The position numbers were made by a program, and so were the translations under genes. DNA of 64,000 bases from Amyelois transitella (Eukaryota > Arthropoda > Insecta > Lepidoptera > Pyralidae): the NCBI RefSeq assembly GCF_032362555.1, contig NC_083523.1, forward strand, positions 719,501 to 783,500. Direction: 5' to 3'. This document shows, piece by piece, positions 22,837 through 33,937 of the stretch (positions are counted from its first letter, which is position 1; every line of letters begins with the position of its first letter). Below the pieces are notes generated by a model, which made no database searches, was not told the DNA's origin, and was given only the letters and a program-made list of their open reading frames with translations.

Positions 22837-25800
22837 TTATTCTGCCCCATGTTTGCCAAGGGAATAAGGCACTGCCGCCGCCGTCCTAAGATAGAAGTTG
22901 CCTCTTATTCTGCAAAAAAATATAAACATTTTTAATGACTATTGGAGATACATTTAAAGCATCAGATGGTGTTAAAGGTCAGAAATAGTTACTAATTTTA
23001 TGCTTTTATTCTCTACCAAGTAATCATTTGGTTAAAATCTAAGATGTTACAGTCATATCATATCATTATGATAAGATAAGCTTTAATTTACGGTTTAAAT
23101 AAAAATGAAACAAATGGTGCCCCTCAAGGATCAAATTTAAGTCCTTCTCATTTTCTGGTTGCTTTTTGTAAAAACACTAGGTTTAAGTGAAAACGCGAGT
23201 TGTTCGTGATCTTATACAACATTTCTTTTTTAATATTTCCATTATTCTAACGAACTAAACAATGAAGTGACTTTGAGAAAGATTCGTCACAAACACTTAA
23301 AGTAAGATACATACATACATACATACATAAAATCACGCCTCTTTCCCGGAGGGGTAGGCAGAGACTACCTCTTTCCACTTGCCACGATCTCTGCATATTT
23401 CCTTCGCTTCATCCACATTCATAAATCTCTTCATGCAAGCTCGGCGCTTTCGGGTACTTTTGACCTGACCCACCAGGAAGTAAGATACATATTTTGAAAT
23501 TGGAACCCAAACTCACTCAGTCCCGGACTTGGGGCCCATGAGGACGGGCTCGTTGTCCTTACAAAGTCCGCGGAGGAAGGCGTCGTAGTTATCGCAGCGC
23601 CGCGACCAGAACTTGCTGCCCGCGACTGCCTCCGCCCAGAAAGCCCACGAGCGCCAGTGGCTGCAGAAATCTGAAATTTATAATGTATCTTTTAGATTTG
23701 AACAATTGATGACTGCCTGAACTGATTGACTGATATTAAGAGGACAAAATACAGATTTCGTAAGGAGCCAAGGAATGTAGGCGCTGTTAGGGATATAAAA
23801 GAATCGGTTATAAGCGATTATAACCGGAAGGTAGAGCTATGGTGGCTTACTATTATACTCATCATTTACGTTTTGCAATGTTATGTTATAATGTTGTAAG
23901 TGAACTTATTCTTTTTCGTCAGTCTCAATTACTTCTTTTCTTTCTTGGGGAAGAAAGCCAGTTTTTGTTCAAAAATTGTCAGTTTATTTATCGGTTAAGC
24001 AAATTACTCTTCCATCAACCACACAAGTACCTACCTTCAGTAGTCAAAAATATCATGATAGAGATGAATCCAGGCGGCTTAGCGATGTCTTCATTACATC
24101 AAAAGTCAGCGTTTCTCATCGTCTTAAGAAGGACAGTCTTTATTGGCTTTTACCTTTCCGCTTTCCAGTTCAGTAGAACACCCAGCTTGTGTCATAAGAA
24201 AGACCGTGGCAGAAACACATAGCTCTTTGCTTATTAATGCCTATACTGATTATGACTCATAAAAACATACATACATATGGTCAGGTCTATATCCCTTGTG
24301 GGGTAGACAGAGCCAACAGCCTTGAAAAGACTGATACGCCACGCTCAGCTATTTGGCTAAATGATAGAATTGAGATTCAAAGAGTGCCAGGTTGCTAACC
24401 CATCGCCTAAAAAAAGAATTATAAGTCGCCTTTTACGACATCCATGGGACAGAGATGGAGTGGTGGTCTTATTATTTTTTGTACTGGTGCCGGGAACAAT
24501 ACGGCATAGAATAGAATAGAATAGATTTATTTTCAAAATTGGATACAAGGTATCACTTATTGACGTCACATAACTTAAATCTAATTATAACTACTACCGC
24601 TTCCAAAGCGCATGTGTAGAAGAAGCGGCGGAACAAACATAAAAACTATTGGATGGAACATTTAAAAATAGTTGATTAACACCTACCTTCTGTCGTCAAA
24701 AAGATCGTGGCAGAGACACATCCAGGCTGCTTGGCGATGCCTCCATTGGGCCAGTAGTCGGCGTGCCCCACAGCGTTGGGGGCTCCGTACCCGCCGCCGT
24801 CGGTGTGGATGACGTCCACGAACTCCGCGTCGCCGGCGGCCGCGGCGCGCCCCAGGAGCGCGGGGTAGAACCCGGGGTACGCCGCGTCCAGGCCCGTCAG
24901 TCTGTGCACATACGGGGAGGGTAACGCGGGATATTAAAGAATGTGAGAAGAGAGAGAAGTATGCGGGGATGTAGTCTCTGCCTTTATCTTCTGTGAGGGC
25001 ACATACATTAAATTAGCCCCATTTGTTAACTATGCAAGATGAGTTTAGAGGATAACGCGTGATAATAAAGAATGTGAGAAGAGAGAGAAGTATGCGGGGA
25101 TGTAGTCTCTGCCTTTATCTTCTGTGAGGGCACATACATTCAATTAGCCCCATTTGTTAACTATACAAGATGAGTTCAGAGGATAACGCGGGATATTAAA
25201 GAGTATGAGAAGAGAGAGAAGTATGCAGGGATGTAGTCTCTGCCTTTATCTTCTGTGAGGGCTTATACATTCAATTAGCCCCATTAGTTAACTATACATG
25301 ATGAGTTTAGAGGATAACGCGTGATATTAAAGAATGTGAGAAGAGAGAGAAGTATGCAGGGATGTAGTCTCTGCCTTTATCTTCTGTGAGGGCACGTACA
25401 TTCAATTAGCCCCATTTGTTAACTATACAAGATGAGTTCAGAGGATAACGCGGGGTATTAAAGAATGTGAGAAGAGAGAGAAGTATGCGGGGATGTAGTC
25501 TCTGCCTTTTATCTTCTGTGAGGGCACATACATTCAATTAGCCCCATTTGTTAACTATACAAGATGAGTTCAGAGGATAACGCGTGACATTAAAGAGTAT
25601 GAGAAGAGAGAGAAGTATGCAGGGATGTAGTCTCTGCCTTTATATTCTGTGAGGGCACATACATTCAATTAGCCCCATTTGTTAACTATACATGATGAGT
25701 TCTAAGGATAACGCGGGATATTAAAGAATGTGAGAAGAGAGAGAAGTATGCGGGGATGTAGTCTCTGCCTTTTATCTTCTGTGAGGGCACGTACATTCAA

Positions 25801-28800
25801 TTAGCCCCATTTGTTAACTATACAAGATGAGTTCAGAGGATAACGCGTGATATTAAAGAATGTGAGAAGAAAGAGAAGTATGCAGGGATGTAGTCTCTGC
25901 CTTTATCTTCTGTGAGGGCACGTACATTCAATTAGCCCCATTTGTTAACTATACAAGATGAGTTCAGAGGATAACGCGGGGTATTAAAGAATGTGAGAAG
26001 AGAGAGAAGTATGCGGGGATGTAGTCTCTGCCTTTTATCTTCTGTGAGGGCACATACATTCAATTAGCCCCATTTGTTAACTATACAAGATGAGTTCAGA
26101 GGATAACGCGTGACATTAAAGAGTATGAGAAGAGAGAGAAGTATGCAGGGATGTAGTCTCTGCCTTTATATTCTGTGAGGGCACATACATTCAATTAGCC
26201 CCATTTGTTAACTATACATGATGAGTTCTAAGGATAACGCGGGATATTAAAGAATGTGAGAAGAGAGAGAAGTATGCGGGGATGTAGTCTCTGCCTTTTA
26301 TCTTCTGTGAGGGCACGTACATTCAATTAGCCCCATTTGTTAACTATACAAGATGAGTTCAGAGGATAACGCGTGATATTAAAGAATGTGAGAAGAAAGA
26401 GAAGTATGCAGGGATGTAGTCTCTGCCTTTATCTTCTGTGAGGGCACATACATTCAATTAGCCCCATTTGTTAACTATACAAGATGAGTTCAGAGGATAA
26501 CGCGTGATATTAAAGAATGTGAGAAGAAAGAGAAGTATGCAGGGATGTAGTCTCTGCCTTTATCTTCGGAAAAATGGTGTGATGTGTATTTTTATTTGGA
26601 TTAGGTACAACAATGGAAGACAAATTTTTACCATCATACTTAAAAAAACGGAGCGAACTCCTTTCCTACAAGAATATTTTACTGCAAACTTTACGGGTCA
26701 CATACAAAATAATTTCATCTAAAAAAAGTCCTAATGTTTCTTAATGTTCATTTCATGAGACCTTGACCTCATGACTATAGATATAACAATTTAAAAATAT
26801 CGATTTGTGAAAACCTACTTTTTCACTGACAAGTTACATTGGGTAGTGAGTTTAAAACCGACCTGGGCACTTTAACCCCGGCAGCCGCCATGGTCCTGGC
26901 TGCAGCCCCCAGGACGTGGACGCCCATGGAGTGCCCCACGAAGTGCAGGCCCTCGCGGGGAAGCCCCGCCTTCACCAAGCTCAGCATGGCTTTGCCGACT
27001 GCTTCTCCCGTCTGAAATGAGGTTATAATGTGTAAAAGTTAAACTCCCATTAAATAAATAAATAAATACATACGGGACAAATTACACAGATTGAGTTAGC
27101 CTCGAAGTAAGTTCGAGACTTGTGTCACGAGATAGTAACTCAACGATACTATATTTTATAATAAATACTTAGATAAATAAACATCCAAGACCCGGACCAA
27201 TCAGAGAAAGTTCGTTTCTCATCATGCTCTGACCGGGATTCGAACCCGGGACCTCGGGTGTCACAGACAAGCGTATTACCGCTGCGCCACAGAGGCCGTC
27301 TCATTTTGTGTACAATAATAGCAAACAGATGGACAAACAGACTGAAGGTTTAGGAACAGCTAATCATACTATTTAAATTAAGAAAAAGACTTCAGGCCAT
27401 AAACTCAAAAATCGAAAAAAAGATGAGGAATTCGTCGTGCCTTTGACAAATTTTGATGCAAAACAATAGCGTGACTTTACATGTTGTAATTTTACCAGGC
27501 ACAATTGGAATGCAAAATAAGTTTACTTAGTTTACTTCAGAGGTTGTATTTGTGTTGCAATGACCATCATGTTACCCCAAAGGCGATTTTGGATCAGTCC
27601 AGTGACAGCACAAAATTGAAATCCACATTCTGCTGATAAGCCCTCACAATCGACTGACTGATTCGAAGAGCTCCAAATTATTTAGCCCGAGATCACCAAC
27701 GTACTAAGAGACCCCGGATATTATTATTGACATCTAGTTGCTCATTTTTCTGAGAGCAATACAGCTTATGTTGAAAGGGAAAGGCCTAGACAAACGTACC
27801 TTAATCAATTCAGGGACGTCCTGGTAAAAGATTAGGTCAAGAGTACTCTTAACCGACGAGCTTGCATAGAGTGAGTTATGATTGTGGATGAAGCGCAAGA
27901 AGTATGCAGGAATCTGGATTCTTCATTCTGACGGTAGCCCGGTATACATATAACCTCACCTCTCAGGAAAAGGGCAAGGTCTCTGTATGGTAAATAACTC
28001 ACCGTCTGCGCCCCCATGGAGACCATGACGTACCCCCCGAAAGCGATGTTGGACCAGTCCAGTATCAAGATGTTGTAGCCGCCATTTTGTTGGTAAGCTC
28101 TCACTATTGTACGGACACTATCGTCTGAGGTGAATTCGACGTATCTGCAAAAAAACATATTTACGAGTAAATACTCCTAAATAAAATAGGAATGTTGAAA
28201 AGAAATGACCAAGAAACTTGAACAAATCTAGAAGATTTTGGTAAAAAGTCAGGTCAAACCTTAAACGAGTCATGAAGCACTTGAAATGAAAATGAAAATG
28301 AAAATTAAAAATATTTATTAATTAACTTACAATATGATTAATAACAAAAGTGTTTCAAGTCTCCTGTTATGTATGTAATACCTGTGTTACGAGACTCCTA
28401 GTTTAGTGCTTAATTGTAATAAAGCTTTAAGAAGAGTATCTTACCCGTGAGCGTAGAGTAGGGTAGGTTTGGAGGCATCGAACCCAGGGTCCGAGAGCAC
28501 CTTGCTCACGGTCCGCAGGCGGTACGCGCCTGACGTTTCCGTGTAGTTACTGAAAAATAAAATAGGTGATTTATTGTTCTTAAATTTTTGTACGTAGAGA
28601 CTAGAAATATTTTAGTTATACGAGTAGGTTAAAATACCTTCTAAAACTTATTAACATAAATATTTCTTGATGACGTCAACATAACTTATAATTAAATCTA
28701 GTTTTTCCTCCTTTCTTTAGTTCCGATTGCATCCTCACCACTCTGGAGAAGAGCCCAGAGTATGCCTTTTATCCAAGGACCCTGGATTGGGTAAATCAAA

Positions 28801-31348
28801 TTTTACACGAAGCGACTCCCATCTGACCTCCGCAAACTTTGCAGAGGAACCTAAACCGTATTGGAAGTTACACATTCAGCTGCCTGAATGTACAGGTTTC
28901 TTCACGATGTTTTTTATGAATTGATGTTTATTATTACTGATACTGTTTCGTCTGAAATTTGATAATACGGTTTTCAGAATACTTACGTATAATGTAATAT
29001 CACGATGTCATTTATGCTTGAAGTTCTGCCTTCGGGCACTGTTAATGTTAAGAAATAAAAATATTAAACCAACGTTAGATAATTAAAGGTGTTAGACGGA
29101 ATACTTGTAAACAATGCGAAATTATTTTACAAGAAATACATATATATGTATGTTGATTACGTTCACAATGATCCATATTAAGTTTATATTATTTATAACC
29201 TATATTATATATATAATATAAGTTTATTATATATGACGAACACAGTATATCCCGGGTTCGAATCCCGACCAAGGCATGAATGGAAACAAACTTTTTCTAA
29301 TTGACCTGGGACCTGGATGTTTGTTTATATCGTTCATAGTATTTATCATAATACAATATCGTTGAATTAGTATCTCGCAACACAAATCTTAATTCTTAAC
29401 GGCCTCTGTGGCGCAGCGGTAGTACGCTCCCGGGTTCAAATCCCGGCCAGGGCATGATGAGAAACGAACTTTTTCTGATTGATTTGGGTCTTGGATGTTT
29501 ATCTATAGTATCGTTGAGTTAGTATCTCGTAACACAAGTTTCGAACTTACTTCGAGGCTAACTCAATCTGGGTAATTTGTCCCGTATAAAAATAAAATTG
29601 TACCTCGTATAAAAAAAATATGGTATTTATTTAGTTAATAATCGTTAATTAACAAAGAAATAATTTCAACAATAGTAAATTACAGTTAATGTGGATTAAA
29701 TCAGTGCTTAATCCATATTAACTGTATTTAAGTTTACCTGTAAAATAAGCTCTCATAAGCTGTCGTAAACTCGCCACTGACACCGGCGGGAGGGCACTCC
29801 TTTGAGCTTCACTGACGCTTAAAGCTGAGGAAAAGGAACAACACCGTCAATTACTACAATTTTTTATAATACAGTACCTACGTCTTTATGTCTTACGGCG
29901 TAGACAGAGCCAACAGTTTAGGAAATAACTCACCTCTGTTGACTTAAAAAGATTTTACGGTCGACGAGGTGGAGTAATTTTGAATGCTTCTGTCCTTATG
30001 TCAGTCTTTATGACACTCGACATCAACAATAAAATAAAAGTTTATTTGGTAGAAAATATTAACTTTATTTAATTTAATATGAAGAAAGGACACTCCACTT
30101 AGGTAACTCCACCGAGAAGAGTAAGCTCTTAAATTTGAGAAGAAGAAGAGAAGGAGATAGAAAATGCAAAATACTAAGTCTTAGACTTAGTATTTTGGAC
30201 TTAGTATTTAACATGGAGTGGGTCTATTCTAAGGTTTAGACCTTAGAATAGACCCACTCCATGTTTTCCAATGGATGTCATAAAAGGCGACTGAGGCTTA
30301 TAAACTTGGGATTCTTCTTTTAGGCGATGGGCTAGCAACTTGTCACTATTTGAATCTCAATACCGTAATAAAATAATACCTACACATGAACTTGACCTTT
30401 CCATTTTTATAAGACTGTTGATGACATAATTACATGTATGTTTGTATGTATAAAAACACTTATAAATAAAACATGAAACTTCCGTAATTGCATTACCGTG
30501 TTATTGACCTTAAAGTGTACAAAAATGTTAGGTACTTACAAGGGCAAAGGTCGACTTAGGCAGTGCTGTTTACACAAGACAATATTTTTTTAAGCATTCT
30601 TACAAAAAAGTAGATACCTACTTACTGTAATTTTGTTTTTATATAATATTTTTATTTTTATTATTTACTAACTTTATTCACACAAATATACATGTAATTA
30701 CGTCTGTATACCATCTTAAAGAGTAGACAGAGCCAACATCATCCCAAGTTTATAAGATTATCTTTGACTGACTTAGTTTCTAAGAAATACTAAATATACT
30801 ATGTGAATTGTAATTACCGTTATAGCACGCATTGGTGGTGGCCGTGTGGTTCCCGACACCAATACAAAATAGAATAGGACCTTTTACAACATGGAGATGG
30901 AGTGGTCCATCTCTTTCCCATGGATGTCGTAAAAGGCGACTAAGGGATAGGCAAACTTGGGATTTGTTTTTTAGGCGATGGGCTAGCACCTGTCGCTTTT
31001 TGAATCTCAATTCTATCATTAAGCCATATAGCTGAACGTGGCCTATCAATCTTCTTTTGGCTCTGTCTGCCCTACAAGGGATATAGACGTGACCATATGT
31101 ATTTATGTATGTGTTTTAATTACTTGTCTTCACGGTCCAGTGGTTAAGACGCTTGTTTAGTGACTCCGAAGTTGCAGGTTTACGTTCGGCGGAACACGAT
31201 TAGATTACTTTGTGCAAGCTGCTGTTTTTCTTAAGCTGCAGCCATGTTGTTGCTATTGTAATATAGTATAATAGAGTTTATTTCCATAACGAGATAAAAA
31301 AAAACGCTTACCTGTTAAAACTAGTGCAATCCACAAATAAGTATTCAT
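22837..31348 (-). CDS. Secreted neutral (pancreatic-type) lipase
   Basis: Extracellular alpha/beta-hydrolase of the insect pancreatic lipase/phospholipase A1 family, expected to cleave acyl esters of neutral lipids or phospholipids. Exons on the minus strand: 31348-31312, 29824-29738, 29038-28987, 28549-28445, 28144-28003, 27011-26863, 24901-24687, 23670-23517, 22909-22837 (1,014 bp, 337 aa, all in phase). Signal peptide MNTYLWIALVLTALSVSEA. LLYAHGY leads to the oxyanion region and LDWS follows. The nucleophile Ser is in GHSMG (exon 6), the catalytic Asp in TGLDAAYPGF (exon 7) and the catalytic His in FCSHWRS (exon 8). GHADYWPNGG is the usual conserved loop. The C-terminus GNFYLRT closes the domain. 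Exons 6-8 are far more GC-rich than the introns. All triad residues are present, so it is probably active. The substrate is not deducible. Confidence 0.93.
23310..23478 (-). mobile_element. LINE 1, 3' end, in lipase intron 8
   Basis: From the CATA tail and atcacgcctctttcccgg to tgacctgacccacc. Confidence 0.8.
24020..24115 (-). pseudogene. Decayed duplicate of lipase exon 7
   Basis: Read on the minus strand it gives ADF*CNEDIAKPPGF and IMIFLTTE, then a preserved GTAGGTACTT donor. The true exon 7 gives ADYWPNGGIAKQPGC and ATIFLTTE, then GTAGGTGTT. The Trp codon is now TGA and the upstream half of the exon is not recognisable. It lies downstream of its parent in gene direction. Confidence 0.7.
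24264..24508 (-). mobile_element. SINE A, near-complete, in lipase intron 7
   Basis: CATA tail to the gtgccgggaacaatacggc head. It touches the LINE 2 tail at 24509. Confidence 0.85.
24509..24650 (-). mobile_element. LINE 2, 3'-UTR fragment with pentanucleotide tail
   Basis: (ATAGA)3 then gatttattttcaaaattgg and gaagcggcggaacaaac. On the minus strand this is a LINE 3' UTR ending in (TCTAT)n. Related copies: 36893-37035, 63330-63400 and the plus-strand copy 56640-57150. Confidence 0.6.
24920..26568. repeat. 131-bp tandem array, about 12.5 units, with a 526-bp higher-order repeat
   Basis: Unit starts (taacgcg) lie at 24922, 25053, 25184, 25315, 25446, 25578, 25709, 25841, 25972, 26104, 26235, 26367 and 26498, at 131- or 132-bp spacing. 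The four units 25446-25971 and the four units 25972-26497 are nearly identical block copies (one difference seen). The array lies wholly in lipase intron 6, right before exon 7. Each unit contains agaagtatgcggggatg and tagtctctgcctttatcttc, which resemble the LINE 1 3' end. The sequence after the last unit (cggaaaaatggtgtgatgtg) also matches the LINE tail. Confidence 0.95.
27068..27300 (-). mobile_element. SINE C (tRNA-derived), complete
   Basis: tRNA-like head on the right (ggcctctgtggcgcagcgg with the B-box gggttcgaatccc), body, and end tacgggacaaatt at 27071. It lies in lipase intron 5. Confidence 0.8.
27567..27663 (-). pseudogene. Decayed duplicate of lipase exon 5
   Basis: The minus strand reads SIVRAYQQNVDFNFVLSLD*SKIAFG. 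The true exon reads TIVRAYQQNGGYNILILDWSNIAFG. The Trp codon of LDWS is TGA here, and the frame breaks after IAFG. It lies downstream of its parent exon in gene direction. Confidence 0.75.
27780..27920 (+). mobile_element. LINE 1 fragment
   Basis: Degenerate frame matching RRTYLDQIKDVLVKGQVKST and VDEAKEICR of the copy at 51283, with stops. Ends before the 3' tail. Confidence 0.6.
28711..28926 (-). mobile_element. SINE B, head missing, in lipase intron 3
   Basis: From ttccgattgcatcctcacc to caggtttcttcacgatg. Confidence 0.7.
29247..29390 (+). mobile_element. SINE C, 5' truncated
   Basis: Starts within the B-box (cccgggttcgaatcccg) and ends at gcaacacaaatctt. It lies in lipase intron 2. Confidence 0.7.
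29398..29590 (+). mobile_element. SINE C lacking the anticodon-arm part of its tRNA head
   Basis: Head ggcctctgtggcgcagcgg, then a jump from agtacgct to cccgggttcaaatccc; body to gtaatttgtcccgtat. Confidence 0.8.
30168..30265. repeat. Two perfect inverted repeats
   Basis: First: 13-bp arms 30168-30180 and 30184-30196 with loop tta. Second: 26-bp arms 30210-30235 and 30240-30265 with loop ttag. The second arm is the start of the truncated SINE A, so the left arm is an inverted copy of SINE sequence. Confidence 0.9.
30240..30452 (+). mobile_element. SINE A, head missing, in lipase intron 1
   Basis: From ccttagaatagacccactcc to catgtatgtttgtatgt. Confidence 0.8.
30690..30775 (-). mobile_element. 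SINE A, tail fragment with internal deletion
   Basis: Tail side joins directly to the atcccaagtttataag segment. Confidence 0.6.
30840..31112 (+). mobile_element. SINE A with a small internal inverted duplication
   Basis: After the head, gagatggagtggtcc is an inverted copy of the normal ggaccactccatctc, so the element folds back near 30890-30920. Confidence 0.85.
31132..31200 (+). other. tRNA-like segment, possibly a SINE head
   Basis: cacggtccagtggttaagac resembles a tRNA A-box region. The B-box (gcaggtttacgttc) is poor. No full cloverleaf can be drawn. Confidence 0.25.
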
Positions 31349-31570
31349 GTTTCTTTTTCCAAATTCAAAATGTCTTAAATATGATGCGTTTTTAAGTTTT
31401 CCAAATATGAAATTTACAAAATATTTCGCTATTATTCTTTTTCCAAATTTGAAAAGTCCCTAATTTGCAAAGCTTTTCCTTTTTTCAAATTTCAATTATA
31501 ACCAATAAGCCACGTTTTTTCCTTATTCCAAATCCAAAATTATTTGAAATTGCCGCCAAAGTCTTCCTTT
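31349..31570. repeat. Degenerate ~42-bp repeat upstream of the lipase start
   Basis: Five forms of ttttCCAAATttgAAA at about 31356, 31398, 31440, 31493 and 31526, the first three spaced about 42 bp apart. They occupy the presumed lipase promoter. They may be a worn tandem repeat or a cluster of protein-binding sites. Confidence 0.5.
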
Positions 31571-31723
31571 TTTTTTTCACACGCGTACACTCATCAAAAC
31601 CTAACCAGTCAATGGCTGTACTCTAAAGTTTGTACTAAGTAAGGTCGAATTTATGAATATGACATCCTGGCAGAGCCTTGATCCGTCTGTCGCGCGAGAA
31701 TTGACAATTGATGTACTTACAGA

Positions 31724-31830
31724 CATACATACATGTAATAACATCTATATCCCTTGCGGGGTAGACATAGTCAACCGTTTTCAAAACACTGAAAGGCCAC
31801 GTTCAGCTGTATCGCTCAATGATGGAATAC
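31724..31830 (-). mobile_element. SINE A, tail half
   Basis: CATA tail to ctcaatgatggaat. The 2.4-kb duplication starts inside it, near 31795. Confidence 0.75.
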
Positions 31831-32554
31831 TTGCGTACCTACTTTGTTTTTATGCGCCTGCGCTTCCGGTTATACCCAATCCTAAAATGTCAAATCAATA
31901 TATTTGTCATCACTATTTTTACCCTTATCAAGAAATCATTAATTAATTTTTATTTCATTTATTATTTTAATTATGACACACATGAATAAATACATAAATT
32001 TATACGGCAATCATCAAACAGATTGAGCAGTGATTGAAAGCCAACAATCATCATGACTTGACTACCATCCAGGTATCAACTGCGAATTCTGTCTGACCAC
32101 TGTTACCTTCAAGTAAACCACGATTGAATCATCGTTATCGAACCCAGTGATATACTATGCGAACTGCTAAAATCTGAAACTCTTCTTCTCTGTTCCACGA
32201 TACATATAACTTAGGGATTTTCAAGGCAAGAGTGAATAGGAAAGTAAGAGTGAATAATTTGACCTTCCGTGCACCACTTGAGAACCCATCTTCCTTACCA
32301 TCAGGCAGATTGAAGTGAAGAAAGATACATGGTATTTGAATACTTAAAAAATCCTACAATTCAAAACATGACTTAAAATCATAACGGTCCTTCGAATAGT
32401 CGTAAAAATGACAAGTGGAACAGTTCAATGTCACACAAAACATATATCTCCAATTACAAATTTGCTTGTAACTAAAAAACATACGAAATTAACATACTTA
32501 AGTCACGTCTGTGAAATCTTTTGAGACTCTTGAAATAGGCGGTATTCATATTAC

Positions 32555-32760
32555 GACGGTAATGAAAACATTGTGAGGAAACCTGCACATTCAGGCAATT
32601 GCATCATGTAAACACGATCCAATACGGATCAAAGTTCCCCTGCAAAGGTCGCGAAGGTCACTCCGTTGCAAAAACCTGACTCGCCCAGTCCAGGATCCAT
32701 GGTCAAGGGCTCCTCTCCTGAGTGGTGAGGACTATATGCCAGGAGGAAGAAAGAGAAGTG
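32555..32760 (+). mobile_element. SINE B, part, in duplication copy 1
   Basis: From aaaacattgtgaggaaacc to tgccaggaggaag; repeated at 34942-35147. Confidence 0.65.
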
Positions 32761-32799
32761 ATGTTACAACCATGAAGCCTATTCTTAAGATATATTTAA

Positions 32800-32965
32800 C
32801 GACGGCCTCTGTGGCGCAGCGGTAGTACGCTTGTCTGTGACACCGGAGGTCCCGGGTTCGAATCCCGGCCAGGGCATGATGAGAAACGAACTTTTTCTGA
32901 TTGGCCTGGGTCTTGGATGTTTATGTATATAAGTATTTATTATAAAATATTTTATCGTTATTCTC
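32800..32965 (+). mobile_element. SINE C, tRNA-like head and body, copy 1
   Basis: ggcctctgtggcgcagcgg, then gacaccggaggtcccggg and cgaatcccggccagg. The 3' part is lost. Repeated at 35187-35352. Confidence 0.75.
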
Positions 32966-33158
32966 TAATGTTTGCATGCATGCTCTCATCTCTGCATGTT
33001 CCAGGTTGCACCCCCCACAGAAGTGTTTTGGGGCCCGGGGTCCGCCTCCCGATTACAGGTCTCCATGCCTAAAATAATAATTTCTCTCCACCCACTGGTT
33101 CTTTGGAAGAAGTTTCTATTAACGATAAGACCTTTTATCACGAAGTACTTGTAAAAAT

Positions 33159-33421
33159 GTGCCGTGTGATTCCCAGCACCAATAGAAAAAAGAATAGGAA
33201 CACTCCATTTCTCTCCCATGGATGTCGTAAAAGGCGACTAAGAGGTAATCTTATAAACTTGGGGTTCTTCTCTTAGGCGATGGGCTAGCAACCTGTCACT
33301 ATTTGAATCTCAATTCTATGTTAAAGCCAAATAACTGAACGTGGCCTATCAGTCTTTAAAATATTGTTGGCTCTGTCTACCACGCAAGGGATATAGACGT
33401 GATTATATGTAAGTATGTATT
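33159..33421 (+). mobile_element. SINE A, complete, copy 1
   Basis: Head gtgccgtgtgattcccagcacc to tatgtaagtatgtat; repeated at 35546-35808. Confidence 0.9.
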
Positions 33422-33937
33422 AATATTCCATACAAGTGTATGTGACATTTGTTAAGTGTCCAATTATTTTTAACCACAGGTCTGTACTCTAAACATTCTT
33501 TCTACTTTCCATTGCTATAATTTGATTTGAAAAAAAAAAAAATATATTTTTTACCAAAAAGATTGTTCACATTTTAAGTAATTACTTGAAGATATGAAAT
33601 GAACTTAACCTAGTATCATTTCATAGTACCTACTCCGATTTCAGTGCCATAGAAGTTCTATGGTCAAGGCACACATTATACATACGTTACATAATTAGTT
33701 CAGTCCTTCGGTCAAGGCAAACTTTACATAATTAGTTTAATTACAATGCGCATTATGTTTTAGTTGTCAAACTAACTCGACCTTTGTTTTTGGTCATGTT
33801 TGGCGGTTAGATCGTGTGTTCTTGTCCCTTAAACCCAGGTCACGGGTTCGACCCCAGCCCCTGAACCGTGGCACGCGCTACGCCGTTTTTATCGCGCGCT
33901 ATCGCTGTCCTGATTCACGTCATAATAAAAAGCAAAT

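Noticed and set aside
23839..24222. 127-codon plus-strand frame
   Set aside because: It is antisense to the decayed lipase exon and has no splice or start context.
24676..24909. Stand-alone 77-codon gene on the minus strand
   Set aside because: It is lipase exon 7 extended over its acceptor; the apparent start is GTG within the intron.
24920..26568. CRISPR-like array
   Set aside because: Units of 131 bp are similar throughout with no short repeat plus unique spacer pattern; eukaryotic tandem repeat.
27232..27300. tRNA gene on the minus strand
   Set aside because: Same SINE C head with full SINE body.
32817..32875. tRNA gene
   Set aside because: The acceptor stem does not pair and the anticodon stem is broken; the same head recurs attached to the same body at several sites, so it is a SINE head.
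33816..33880. tRNA-like gggttcgaccccagcccc segment
   Set aside because: A B-box-like motif is present but no A-box at the right spacing and no stems; also duplicated with the 2.4-kb block.
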